A stretch of DNA of 37,633 nucleotides from Lachnospiraceae bacterium UBA3641 (lineage in GTDB: Bacteria > Bacillota > Clostridia > Lachnospirales > Lachnospiraceae), in NCBI GenBank assembly GCA_002373875.1, contig DFKQ01000077.1:1-37633 (forward strand), read 5' to 3'. The position numbers were made by a program, and so were the translations under genes. The notes beneath the pieces were generated by a model that worked only from the letters and a program-made list of their open reading frames with translations, did not search any database and was not told the origin of the DNA. Positions 1 to 8,900 of this stretch are shown piece by piece; position 1 is the stretch's first letter, and every line of letters begins with the position of its first letter.

Positions 1-50
1 GCGCCACACTGGCAGTGTGGAGGTCGTGGGTTCAAGTCCCATATGCTCCA
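1..50 (+). tRNA. tRNA-Ala (GGC), 5' part cut by window start
   Basis: The last 50 nt of a tRNA are present. The anticodon stem-loop reads CCACA-CTGGCAG-TGTGG, which puts GGC in the anticodon. The T-arm GTGGG-TTCAAGT-CCCAT and the acceptor 3' strand ATGCTCC plus discriminator A follow. The third pair of the acceptor would use the U at nt 70, consistent with the G3:U70 identity pair of alanine tRNA. CCA is not encoded. A strong hairpin follows at once. Confidence 0.88.
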
Positions 51-53
51 TAA

Positions 54-91
54 AAAATGACTTCACCGATGTTGATCGGTGAAGTCATTTT
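54..91 (+). terminator. Terminator hairpin after tRNA-Ala
   Basis: A perfect 17-bp stem (54-70 with 75-91) around the loop GTTG, with A-run and T-run edges. It ends the tRNA-Ala transcript. The symmetric A/T flanks mean it could also stop transcripts from the right. Confidence 0.85.
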
Positions 92-93
92 AA

Positions 94-141
94 GTGCTGC
101 TAAGCAGAATCGAACTGCTGACCTCATCCTTACCAAGGATG
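94..141 (-). repeat. Left att-like repeat: orphan 3' fragment of tRNA-Thr
   Basis: Forty-eight bases identical to 17202-17249. Read on the minus strand it is tRNA-Thr from the 5' side of the anticodon stem (nt 27) through the discriminator A, plus one flanking base. The D-arm and 5' acceptor strand are absent, so it cannot be a working tRNA. Identity ends abruptly at 141/142. Confidence 0.85.
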
Positions 142-280
142 TTGCAATTATTTTTAGGTTAACATAACGGTATGTTTAAAACTTCCATCAGATGGCTGAA
201 AATGCGATGTATACTGTGCTTATAGATATTTTAAGAAAATTTATAATCTCAAAATCGTCCGCGGGATGGGAGAAATTAAT

Positions 281-302
281 TACCGAAGTAATTACCGAAG
301 TA
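281..302 (+). repeat. TACCGAAGTA direct repeats, left end of island
   Basis: Two copies of TACCGAAGTA at 281-290 and 293-302, period 12 bp, about 140 bp inside the left att-like repeat. The same motif pair with the same period and orientation occurs at the right end (17132-17153). They could be arm-type binding sites for a lost recombinase. Confidence 0.6.
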
Positions 303-316
303 TTTTGTATTTAGTA

Positions 317-345
317 TTGATTTTCACATTCAATCATTGTATAAT
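317..345 (+). promoter_or_regulatory. Promoter of the transposase gene
   Basis: TTGATT at 317-322 and TATAAT at 340-345 with 17-bp spacing, a close match to a housekeeping sigma promoter, 49 bp before the ATG at 394. Confidence 0.6.
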
Positions 346-393
346 CCGCATACAACATATTTATATTCATAATCTATAACCATAGGAGTGTTT

Positions 394-1188
394 ATGCCAA
401 GGAAACCAAGAATCATGAGTTCATCCGGCATATATCACATCATACTTCGATCTGTTAATAGGCATATAATTTTCGAAGAAGATTCCGATTACAACAAGTT
501 TCTGTATATAATGTCCGATTGCAAAAAGAAATATGATATTAAGATATATGCGTATTGCTTGATGGATAATCACATTCACATATTGCTGAAATCACCTGAC
601 GAAAAGCTATCTATTTTTTTTCAAAGTCTGGAGACCAGGTTTGTACGGTGGTATAACAATAAATATTTACGCTCAGGGCATCTTTTTCAAGATCGGTTCT
701 ATAGTACGGCAATAGAAAATGACAGGGCATTTCTTTCCACACTTGTCTATATCCACAACAATCCAATTAAAGTCAACATTTGCCGCTTCCAATCAGATTA
801 TAAATGGAGTAGTTTCAATGCTTATCATGGTCAAAATAATACTTTGGTCGACACATCTTTTGCCTGTAATATTACCGGCACAAAAGAATCCCTGCTTGGT
901 TTTTTGGCTAGAGAACCAGATAGATCCAATGAAAAGCTTTTTGCTAATGATCACAGAGAAACCAGGCATTTTATAACCGATGAAAAAGCACTTACGATTT
1001 TCAAATCCATAACGGGATTATCCTCAACATCAGAACTTGAAAATATAAGCAAAATCAAACGAAACGAATATGTACATATTTTAAGAAACAATGGATTAAC
1101 AATAAGACAAGTTGCAAGACTGATGGATATATCGGAAGCGACAATAAAACGTCTATGTAAAAATGACCCCACGACTCCGTCCCCCTAG
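394..1188 (+). CDS. REP-associated tyrosine transposase (Y1_Tnp / RAYT family)
   Basis: 264-aa single-strand DNA transposase of the HUH superfamily (IS200-like, TnpA-REP group), expected to nick and rejoin REP-type hairpins. Visible marks are the metal-binding HUH motif NHIHILL (H60 and H62) after AYCLMDNH, the GHLFQDRFYS segment near residue 95, and YIHNNP near residue 119, whose Tyr is the likely nucleophile. The C-terminus (about 230-255, ending IRQVARLMDISEATIKRL) looks like a helix-turn-helix, as in many RAYTs. A GTG at 388 is in frame, but AGGAG at 384-388 is ideally spaced for ATG 394, so 394 is preferred. The last codons and stop lie inside a REP-like repeat (1161-1192), placing the gene within a mobile unit. 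Confidence 0.88.
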   Translation: MPRKPRIMSSSGIYHIILRSVNRHIIFEEDSDYNKFLYIMSDCKKKYDIKIYAYCLMDNHIHILLKSPDEKLSIFFQSLETRFVRWYNNKYLRSGHLFQDRFYSTAIENDRAFLSTLVYIHNNPIKVNICRFQSDYKWSSFNAYHGQNNTLVDTSFACNITGTKESLLGFLAREPDRSNEKLFANDHRETRHFITDEKALTIFKSITGLSSTSELENISKIKRNEYVHILRNNGLTIRQVARLMDISEATIKRLCKNDPTTPSP

Positions 1189-1192
1189 CTCA
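1161..1192 (+). repeat. REP-like element copy 1, overlapping the transposase stop
   Basis: The stretch from AAATGACCCC through GACTCCGTCCCCCTAGCTCA (1173-1192) recurs nearly unchanged at 2281-2311. It forms the final nine codons of the transposase, including the TAG at 1186-1188. GGGGACGGAGTC-type palindromes commonly accompany RAYT genes. Confidence 0.7.
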
Positions 1193-1237
1193 TTTGCAAT
1201 TAAGAAGAACACATTTTATAATTAAGGAGAAAGATAA

Positions 1238-2149
1238 ATGAAGAAAATTGATTGGCATTCAGGCTTCGTTAATGCGATGAAGCTTGAACTCTTGGCGAAT
1301 GAGAAGGACCTTGAGTATGAGGATGAGCATCTCATCGCAAACAGGGCCCAACGGATCGATTTGCTTATAATCAAGAAGATGCGAACCGTTAAGATCGTAA
1401 ACGAGGTGGGAGCTATATTCGATAAGTATAACATAGTCGAATATAAGAGCCCCGAAGACAGCCTGACTCTGGGTGACTTCTACAAGGCGCTTGGGTATAC
1501 AGGAATATATCTTGAAGAACTGCGCAAGTATGATGAGTATGGACGCGATGCCTTTACGATGTCATTCGTGCGGCGGAGGAAACCGGCGAAGCTTTTCGAA
1601 CATCTCAAGAGAGATGGGCATGAATTGGTTCATGCCAGGAAGGGAATATACGAAATAAAAGGTCATCTGCCCTTCAGGACACAGGTAATAGTCAGCAGGG
1701 AGTGGGATGACGAAGAAGCAGAGATACATACATGGCTTCGCAGCCTGACGAATGAAAGCAAGGGTAAGGAGCTTGATGGAATACTGATAAGCGCACCTAA
1801 ACTTGGACAGGAACATAAACAGCTTGTAGATGGTGTGATGAATGTATTCACAAGGGCTAACATAGAACTGATACGTGAAGCTAAGGAGGAACCAACGATG
1901 TGTGAAGCGATAAACGAGTTATTTGCGGAAGAAACGAAGAAGGAAAAAGAAAGGGCAGATGCTGCTATAAAACGAGCTAAAGAAGCCGAAGAGAAAACCA
2001 ATGTAATAGAGACAGAGCTTGGAGAAACCAGAACAGAACTTGGAGAAACCAAGACAAAATTAGACGAAGCAATGGCTAAGATAGATGATATGGCAAGTCA
2101 GCTTCATGATGCATTGGCTGAGATTGCTCGTCTTAAAGCAGCAAAATGA
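1238..2149 (+). CDS. PD-(D/E)XK nuclease-like protein with C-terminal coiled coil (Rpn/transposase-associated type)
   Basis: 303-aa cytoplasmic protein. The N-terminal part has the core of a PD-(D/E)XK fold: RIDLLIIKK with D41, then FDKYNIVEYKSPED with E68 and K70 as the ExK pair. This resembles the recombination-promoting nuclease / putative transposase family that is abundant in Lachnospiraceae. Residues about 215-303 are highly charged and helical, with repeated ETELGET / RTELGET / KTKLDEA units that suggest a coiled coil. The start has AAGGAG 8 nt upstream, and a clear terminator follows at 2200-2229. The gene sits between two REP-like copies, so it may have travelled with the RAYT unit. 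The family is inferred from motif spacing only; the substrate is unknown. Confidence 0.65.
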   Translation: MKKIDWHSGFVNAMKLELLANEKDLEYEDEHLIANRAQRIDLLIIKKMRTVKIVNEVGAIFDKYNIVEYKSPEDSLTLGDFYKALGYTGIYLEELRKYDEYGRDAFTMSFVRRRKPAKLFEHLKRDGHELVHARKGIYEIKGHLPFRTQVIVSREWDDEEAEIHTWLRSLTNESKGKELDGILISAPKLGQEHKQLVDGVMNVFTRANIELIREAKEEPTMCEAINELFAEETKKEKERADAAIKRAKEAEEKTNVIETELGETRTELGETKTKLDEAMAKIDDMASQLHDALAEIARLKAAK

Positions 2150-2199
2150 GCCAATAAGTTCGTCTAACAGGTTTGCATATTTGATATTAAACATATGTA

Positions 2200-2229
2200 A
2201 GAGGCAGGAATATCTGCCTCTATTTTGTT
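2200..2229 (+). terminator. Terminator after the nuclease-like gene
   Basis: Stem AGAGGCAG / CTGCCTCT (2200-2207 with 2214-2221), loop GAATAT, then ATTTTGTT. It lies 50 bp after the stop at 2149. Confidence 0.85.
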
Positions 2230-2268
2230 GCATATCTTCAGGCACATTATTGTCAAAGTCATATAATT

Positions 2269-2311
2269 GGGGACTGTAAAAATGAACCCCTGACTCCGTC
2301 CCCCTAGCTCA
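2269..2311 (+). repeat. REP-like element copy 2 with GGGGAC...GTCCCC palindrome
   Basis: GGGGAC (2269-2274) pairs with GTCCCC (2298-2303) around a spacer containing AAAAATGAACCCC. The 3' part (GACTCCGTCCCCCTAGCTCA, 2292-2311) is identical to 1173-1192. This is probably a hairpin substrate of the nearby RAYT. A truncated reading frame starts immediately to its right. Confidence 0.68.
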
Positions 2312-2676
2312 ACAGGGAGCCTGTTGCGGATGACTTAAACCGCTGGAACAAGCTTTATTATGTGGGTGCCAATGCGGAACAGTCGGGCATGCTGCAGGCT
2401 GAACTTATCATAAATGCTCTGTCGGATAAGAAACGCTTTGAACAGATAGACAGGAGCGGCGACGGTGTAATACAGTATGTGATCCTGGAAGGTGAGATAG
2501 GGCATCAGGATGCCCTTATCAGAACCCAGGTATGGGAGCAAAATACTATCAGGGCTTCAGGAGTCCCAACAATGCGGAGCGTGAAGCGAACGGCTATTCG
2601 GCTGCATGGCTTCATCACAAGGGCCGGAACAAGCATCATTATGAATACTGGCTTGACTAGCCCGGTTTTTATATGA
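2308..2676 (+). pseudogene. Truncated, unrecognised gene remnant
   Basis: An open frame starts right at the edge of REP-like copy 2. There is an in-frame TAG inside the repeat at 2305-2307, and the frame continues from 2308 with no start codon near a ribosome site; the first possible start is GTG 2362. The peptide EPVADDLNRWNKLYYVGANA and the following LIINALSDKKRFEQIDRSGD-type text look like real protein to about residue 75. After about 2535 the frame appears out of phase, because a recognisable DUF5662 tail is encoded in the +1 frame. I read this as a 5'-truncated, frameshifted gene or two fused fragments. No function is assigned. Confidence 0.5.
2532..2660 (+). pseudogene. C-terminal fragment of a DUF5662-family protein
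   Basis: Forty-two codons from ATG 2532 to TAG 2658-2660 encode a tail with NAEREANGYSAAWLHHKGRN followed by KHHYEYWLD. This matches the conserved histidine-rich C-terminus of the DUF5662 family, whose full proteins are far longer. No N-terminal part of that family is seen upstream, so this is a broken gene. It is in a different frame from the overlapping remnant, implying a frameshift or junction near 2535. Confidence 0.55.
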
Positions 2677-2748
2677 TCGTAAAGATAAAAAGTGATGAAC
2701 CGGGAAGGGAAGGAGTCGGTAGTCCATTTTACAGATATGTACAGACTG

Positions 2749-2784
2749 CCTCATTATGCCAAGGCGGCATAATGAGGTTTTTTT
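2749..2784 (+). terminator. Strong intrinsic terminator
   Basis: Perfect 12-bp stem CCTCATTATGCC (2749-2760) with GGCATAATGAGG (2766-2777), then seven T (2778-2784). It isolates the giant gene at 2983 from the debris upstream. The rest of the 2661-2982 gap holds this hairpin and the palindromes at 2804-2854. Confidence 0.9.
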
Positions 2785-2833
2785 GTTGACCATTTTATCT
2801 GTAATATGCAGAAAAAGCATATATTTGTTGAAT

Positions 2834-2854
2834 AATATGCCATCTTGGCATATT
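2834..2854. promoter_or_regulatory. Operator-like palindrome upstream of the 2160-aa protein gene
   Basis: Perfect inverted repeat AATATGCCA-TCT-TGGCATATT about 130 bp before the start at 2983. A weaker palindrome ATATGC...GCATAT lies at 2804-2822. A related palindrome with the same TTGGCATATT half lies at 9790-9810 before the second giant gene. The regulator is unknown. Confidence 0.45.
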
Positions 2855-2982
2855 TAATAAAATATCTTGATAAAATGGGTGGAAATGTCGGAAAATATAA
2901 CTACAATCCCTAAATGTGATTGAAAGATCATTGGAGCAAATAAAAGTGAGTTGTTTATTCAAACAGCGGAGAGGATGATGGT

Positions 2983-5900
2983 ATGAAAAAAAGACGGTAT
3001 TACACTATTATGTTAAGTGCATTGCTGAGCATCTCAATGGTGATTCAGTCAGCACTTCCGATGGCAGGTACTCTTGGTGCCGTTAATGTATATGCGGCTG
3101 ATGAGGATATTCTGTCAGGCGATTCCGGGAACATGGATATTCTGGAAGATGCATATAATGATGCATTAAACGACATTGACCCGGAATGGACTGCCTTGCC
3201 CGACGAATATGGCTATACTGATGATGCAGCTCATTCGGACGGTGGATCATATTATGAGGAAGTCCAGTCTCCCGAAGCTGAGGCCAATGCGCGAAGGAAA
3301 GAATCAGATGATGAGTTCATGAGCGATGAAGCGGCCATGGCATATCTTCGCGGTAGTGCCCAATCTTATGGAGAAGCTCTTGCGGTTGACGAAGGTGAAG
3401 ATATACTCCCGGATGGTAATTCTCCCGATGGAAAGGTGATATGGAAAAAAGCCTGGTTGAGAATCAATGGAGGAGCGGGAGAGCAGCATGAACTCAAGGA
3501 AGCGATCGATACTGCTATACTTTTAAATCCTGGGAGTCCGAGAGTTGATATATACCACAATATGTCAGCTGATTGGCCGATCGAGATAGATGGTAACCGC
3601 ACGAAAAGCCCCGTAAGTATTTATCTTAACGGTAATTCGCTGTGGGCTAATGATGACAAAGGCGTTAATGTAACGAGTTCAAAGAAAAAGAATCCCTTCT
3701 TTAGACTGAAGAACGGAGCAACCTTAAATATTTACGGTGGAAGGCTTGATTCTCTTCAATCATGCGATAATATAACGCAAAAGGGGGCTCACAATGTATG
3801 GAGTAAGCATTATTTCAGAACAGGCCGGCTTGTTGGTTCTTATAACAGCCAAAACGGCGGAGCGATAATATGTGAGACCGGTACGACACTTAATCTTATA
3901 GATCTGACTATCGCTAACTGTGCTACCGACGATCACGGCGGTGCGATATATGCTGAAAGCCAGGTTGCAATAAATATGTCAGGCTCCAAGATTACTTCCT
4001 GTTATTCAAATGAAAACGGAGGAGCAATATACATAAAAGGAACGCAGTGCAATATTTCGATGGATGACCGGACTGAGATTAATGAGAACTACGCAGCCGA
4101 TCATGGCGGAGCTATATATTTAAACAGTGATAAAATAAACATCTATGCCAACGGAGCCAGCATGAATAATAATTTTTCGGCTAAGGACGGCGGAGCTGTT
4201 TACATGAATTCAAGCAAGTGTTCTTTATCAAATGCCGTAATGAAGAACAATGTTGCAAAGGGCAAGGGTGGTGCTGTTTTTTTTGACAGCAGCGATTGTT
4301 CGGTTAAGAACACCAAAATGAGTGACAATGCTGCAAACGAGGGTGGAGCTGCATATGCAAACGGCAAGCAGAACGGATTCAGTGATTGCGAGATCACGGG
4401 TAATAAGGCCGAAAAGAGCGATAACACGGGTGTTGGCGGCGGAATATTTGTATCCAGCACTGATGACATATGTCTTTCGGGCCGGATGATCATTAAGGAC
4501 AATTCTTCCAAGGCATTGGCACATGATGATCTGTACCTTAATAAGGTAGGAAAAAGTGTGTCTAGAATGGATCTTGGATCTATGCACCCAAGATCAGAGG
4601 TTTATCTTAGGTTTGATTCAATCTACAATGACAGACGTCTGACGAGAAATCCCGGTAATCATGATTCTCGTCTGTTTAAGCTCGATGAAGGCGGGCAGTC
4701 AGGTTATTATATTTACTTTGATGACAGTTCTGCAGATATGTCCAAGACAGATCTCTACAGACATCTTCTGCTTGAAAAAGGAAGCGGAGAAGGAGTAAAC
4801 AGGGCAAGAGTCGTTAACCTTCCGCTTGACAGTAATAAGACCGCAACCTTTGCTTCGAATTATAAGTACAAGGCAGGAGACGGTCAGGAGTATGACGTGG
4901 TATATGGCTATGCATCTTCTCCATCGCATACCGAAGATACGGTTGATATAGTTAATAAGTATTTCTGGTCTGACGGATACTTTATGGATGATCCGAAGAC
5001 TTATAATCCCCATCTTGCCACAATGGGTATGAATATGGCCATGGCAAGTGCGGATTCCAATGTGAAGGCACATGCCGACTACCGTTATAAGTTTGATAAT
5101 GTAAAGAGCGTATTAAGGGGAATCGGCTGCGATGAAAAGGATATTTATATTAATGACTGGTACATCAAGAAGCCCACAGACGATTCAATAGGTGTGGCTA
5201 TTGCAAAAAAAACCATTAAATCAAAAGCTGATAACAAGGAATACACTCTTGTTCCGATAGCCATAAGGAGCTACGGATATGAAAAAGAGTGGGCCAGCAA
5301 TATGACGATCAACTCTGAAAATACATCGGGCGTGAATGATGAAAGTTCGGGCTTTAAGTCGGCAAGAACCCATGTAATGGAAGAAGTCGCTTATTTTGTG
5401 AAAAACTACGGTCTTGAAAAGGACCTTAAAGAAGGCAAGGTAAAGTTCTGGCTTACAGGCTTCTCAAGGGGATCTGCCACAGCCAATCTTACAGGTAAGT
5501 TCCTTGTTGATACATACGGAGTTTATTCGACAGAGTATAAGGATCATCCCAATCAGGTGTATGCGTATTGTTATGCAGTACCCGCAGGCGGTACCGATAA
5601 CCATGACAAGAGCCTGACATCTGAGAATAAAGACGGATATCGCGGTATTCACAATATTATTAACATGGTTGATCTTACACCTATGGTCGCACCTGAGAAG
5701 ATGGGCTTTAAGAGATATGGTGTGGACCATTTTGTTCCCGGTGATGCAGCGGGTGAAGTAAAAAAATCAGAGACTAAAGCATCTGAGAAAAACGGTGGAT
5801 ATACCATAACGAAGTTTTATGATAACAATGCCTGGTATGTTGGAGATAATAATTATCTTACCCAGAGAAAGAATATGGTTAAGCACCTGTTATATGTGAA

Positions 5901-8900
5901 TGACACTATAACATTTAATGATTATTTCAACGAGTTTTACATGACAATGGGTGTTAAGAACTTTATTACGTCATTTGGAGACGCTTATTCTTTCAATAAA
6001 GTGGACAGGAATACGACCAAGAAACTTGAAACCTGGCTTCCTGATTTTTATGATAAGCTTCAGACATATAATGTTATTGACAAGAATACCAGCCTGACCA
6101 GGAACACTTACAGTGTTAATAAAGTCCAGTCAGGTTCCGGTGAATGGGCAGCTGATCCTTTTTCGGCCCAGCAGACTTTCAGGGAACTGGTAATGCTGAT
6201 GCTTTCCAAGACCCCGTCTGAAAAAGAAGCATTGTCAGCAGCACTCGGAGGTGTTGTAAACAAGCTTTCCTTCGGTGATAAGAAGAATGCATTTTATGAT
6301 CTTGTCAACGATAAAGAAGGATGGGATAAGGGTAAGACCGAAGACGATATGAAGTCGATGCAGAGTAAATGGCTGACCAAGTTCTGGGGATACATGACAG
6401 ACAGAAGTCACGGTCAGAAGAGCATTGAAGACAGTATGTCCGCAAAAGAGCTTAAGAACTTTAAAAAAGCCTTTCCCGCTCTTATGGGTATCGTGCTCAG
6501 GCTGGTAAGAGATGATTACAACAAGAACGGTGATAAGGCATATATCCTTGGTACTTTTGCGAAGAATGCAGATGCGGTATTGCAGGGACACGTACCGGAA
6601 ATAGCTCTTGCCTGGCTCAGGACTTATGATGATTATTACAAAAATGAGGACTGCGCATACAGGTTTACGGGCAATGAGAGCGTGGCTGCTGCTCCGACTG
6701 CCGAGCTTAAGGAGGGTACGAACGGGAATTACGTAGTTACTCTAAAGAGTGACGGAAGTGAAATATACTATACCTTAAAACACGGAAGCGCCCCTGCTTC
6801 ACAGATTAAGCTGTATGAGCCGGGAACAGGTATAGTGTTATTTGCTCCGCCAAGCGGCAGCTGCACTTATACAGTGGAGGCTTATGCAATAAAAGGATAT
6901 GCGAACGGCAAGGGTGAACGTGATTGGAAAGAGAGCTCCAAAGCAAGTTTCTCATACGATGTCAAAGCTCCATCTAAGACAGAAAGTACACAGACAGCTG
7001 ATACGCTTACCGCTGATACCTTGATAGCTGAAGATTCTGATGAAGCAAAGCTGCAGGATATTGAAGAGGGAGATATCGATGAAGCCGGTGACACGGCAGC
7101 AGATGGTGCAGAACCTGTAATGCCTGATAATGACGGCGAAGAGCTTAATCCTGTTCTGCAATGGATATATGGTGATTATGTTGAGATGTCGATCTATGAC
7201 AGCGATAAAAAGATCATAGCGGACAGGAGCTTTGATAATTTTATAATACCCAGGCTTCCCGAGGCGGTTAACGTTCTTACAGATGATGATTCAATAACTT
7301 ATCTGCCGGTTCATAACTGGAAACTCCTTGAGGATGGTTCCTATGATTCGAATAGTACTGATGCTCAGGAATTTATGGTTTTGGGATATGCATACGTACC
7401 GGAGGATTGGGGTGTTCAGCTTGACTGCTTAAATGATGACGGCGATCGTCATCCGTTCGTCAGTGAAAACGATGGATATGTTGTGATCAAGGTATATACC
7501 GACGGCTTGGAGGAAACCACCCTTACACCGTATGCGACTGTGCCTTCGGGAACATACGACAGCAGCATCAATGTGGTTCTTAAGTGTGACTTTACAAATG
7601 ATGCTTCGGATGATACAGAAATATCCGAAGCGGATTACACTGAGTTTTATTATACGACAGACGGAACTTCGCCGGTTGATGAGTACGGTAATGTTGTTAA
7701 GACCCGTGCTACCAAATATGAGCCGGTGATCACGGGTACCGAGACTGTCCAAAACGAGGATGGAACTACCGAGGAGGTTGAGTTTACAAATACCAATACC
7801 ATCACTATAGACAGCGATACGACGCTTATGTTTGTGGCTAAGACAGACGGCAAGCTGACAAGCAGCGTGCAGACGGTTGATTATGTTATCACCAAAAAGC
7901 CGCTTCCGTTAGTCGATGAGGATATCTGGGATGAGCTCGATGAGCTGTATCTGATCGACGGTGGCAAGCTCAGAGATCTTACCCTTCCCGAGGGATTTGA
8001 ATGGGATGAAACCGGATGCGATCCTGATCATACCTATAATCTTTCGGAATTTGAGGATTATGATTCTTATGAAATGTTCAAGGATGAAGATTCATATACC
8101 TTCTATGCATCCGCATCGCTTATATATAATCCCGATGAAGCAACCTTCAGCGATCTGGAGGTGAGCCTGGATATACCTGTATATTCAACACGAATGGATA
8201 TAATTACGGAAAACTGTGATGCATATGATCTTGATGGAGAGAAGATATTCAGTACAGGCGAAGGTGAAACAGTTTATCTTGTGCCCGGAGTATATGCAGA
8301 TCCTCAAATGCCGGGTGAAGCGTTCGTTTTCGACAAATGGGAAGTTAAGGATGCGGACGGAAATGAAGTGCAGGCGACTCTTGTTAAAAAGGAGGATCTC
8401 CCGGAGGAGATAACAGAAGCATTTACAGTAACAGATAATATTGCAAGCTTCGTGATGCCGGGTAAGGCAGTTACTGCAAAGGCCCAATTTAAGAAAGGAT
8501 CGGGAGAAACCGATGAGCCCGGAGTATATCTTGAGGGACTGTCTGTCAATGACTTTGACGATGATAATAATATCGTTATTGATTTAAAGACAGGGGAACA
8601 GCGCCTGCTCATGCCGACATTAATGCCTCTTGAGAGTACAGATATGATACAGTCCGTTTCATGGAAGGTAGCAAGCAGTAAAATAGCAAGCATTTCGAAG
8701 GGACTCGTAACTGCGAAGTCCAAAACGGAAGGTGAGACGGATGCTGCGGTTATAATGAAGGTTAAGAAACCGGGCGAAAAGAAGGCAGTTGAGTATAAGC
8801 AGGTATTTAAGATACATGTTACACCGACGGAATATGAAACCTCAAAGATCAAGAATATCTCAAATGACAAGAGTTATGCATTAAAGACGGGTAAGAATTC

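Noticed and set aside
94..141. A second working tRNA-Thr
   Set aside because: The D-arm and 5' acceptor strand are absent; only nt 27-73 are present.
1194..1222. TTGCAA-17-TATAAT as a promoter for the nuclease-like gene
   Set aside because: The boxes fit well, but the start of RNA would fall at about 1229, on top of the AAGGAG ribosome site, so a normal leader would be lost. Left out of the features.
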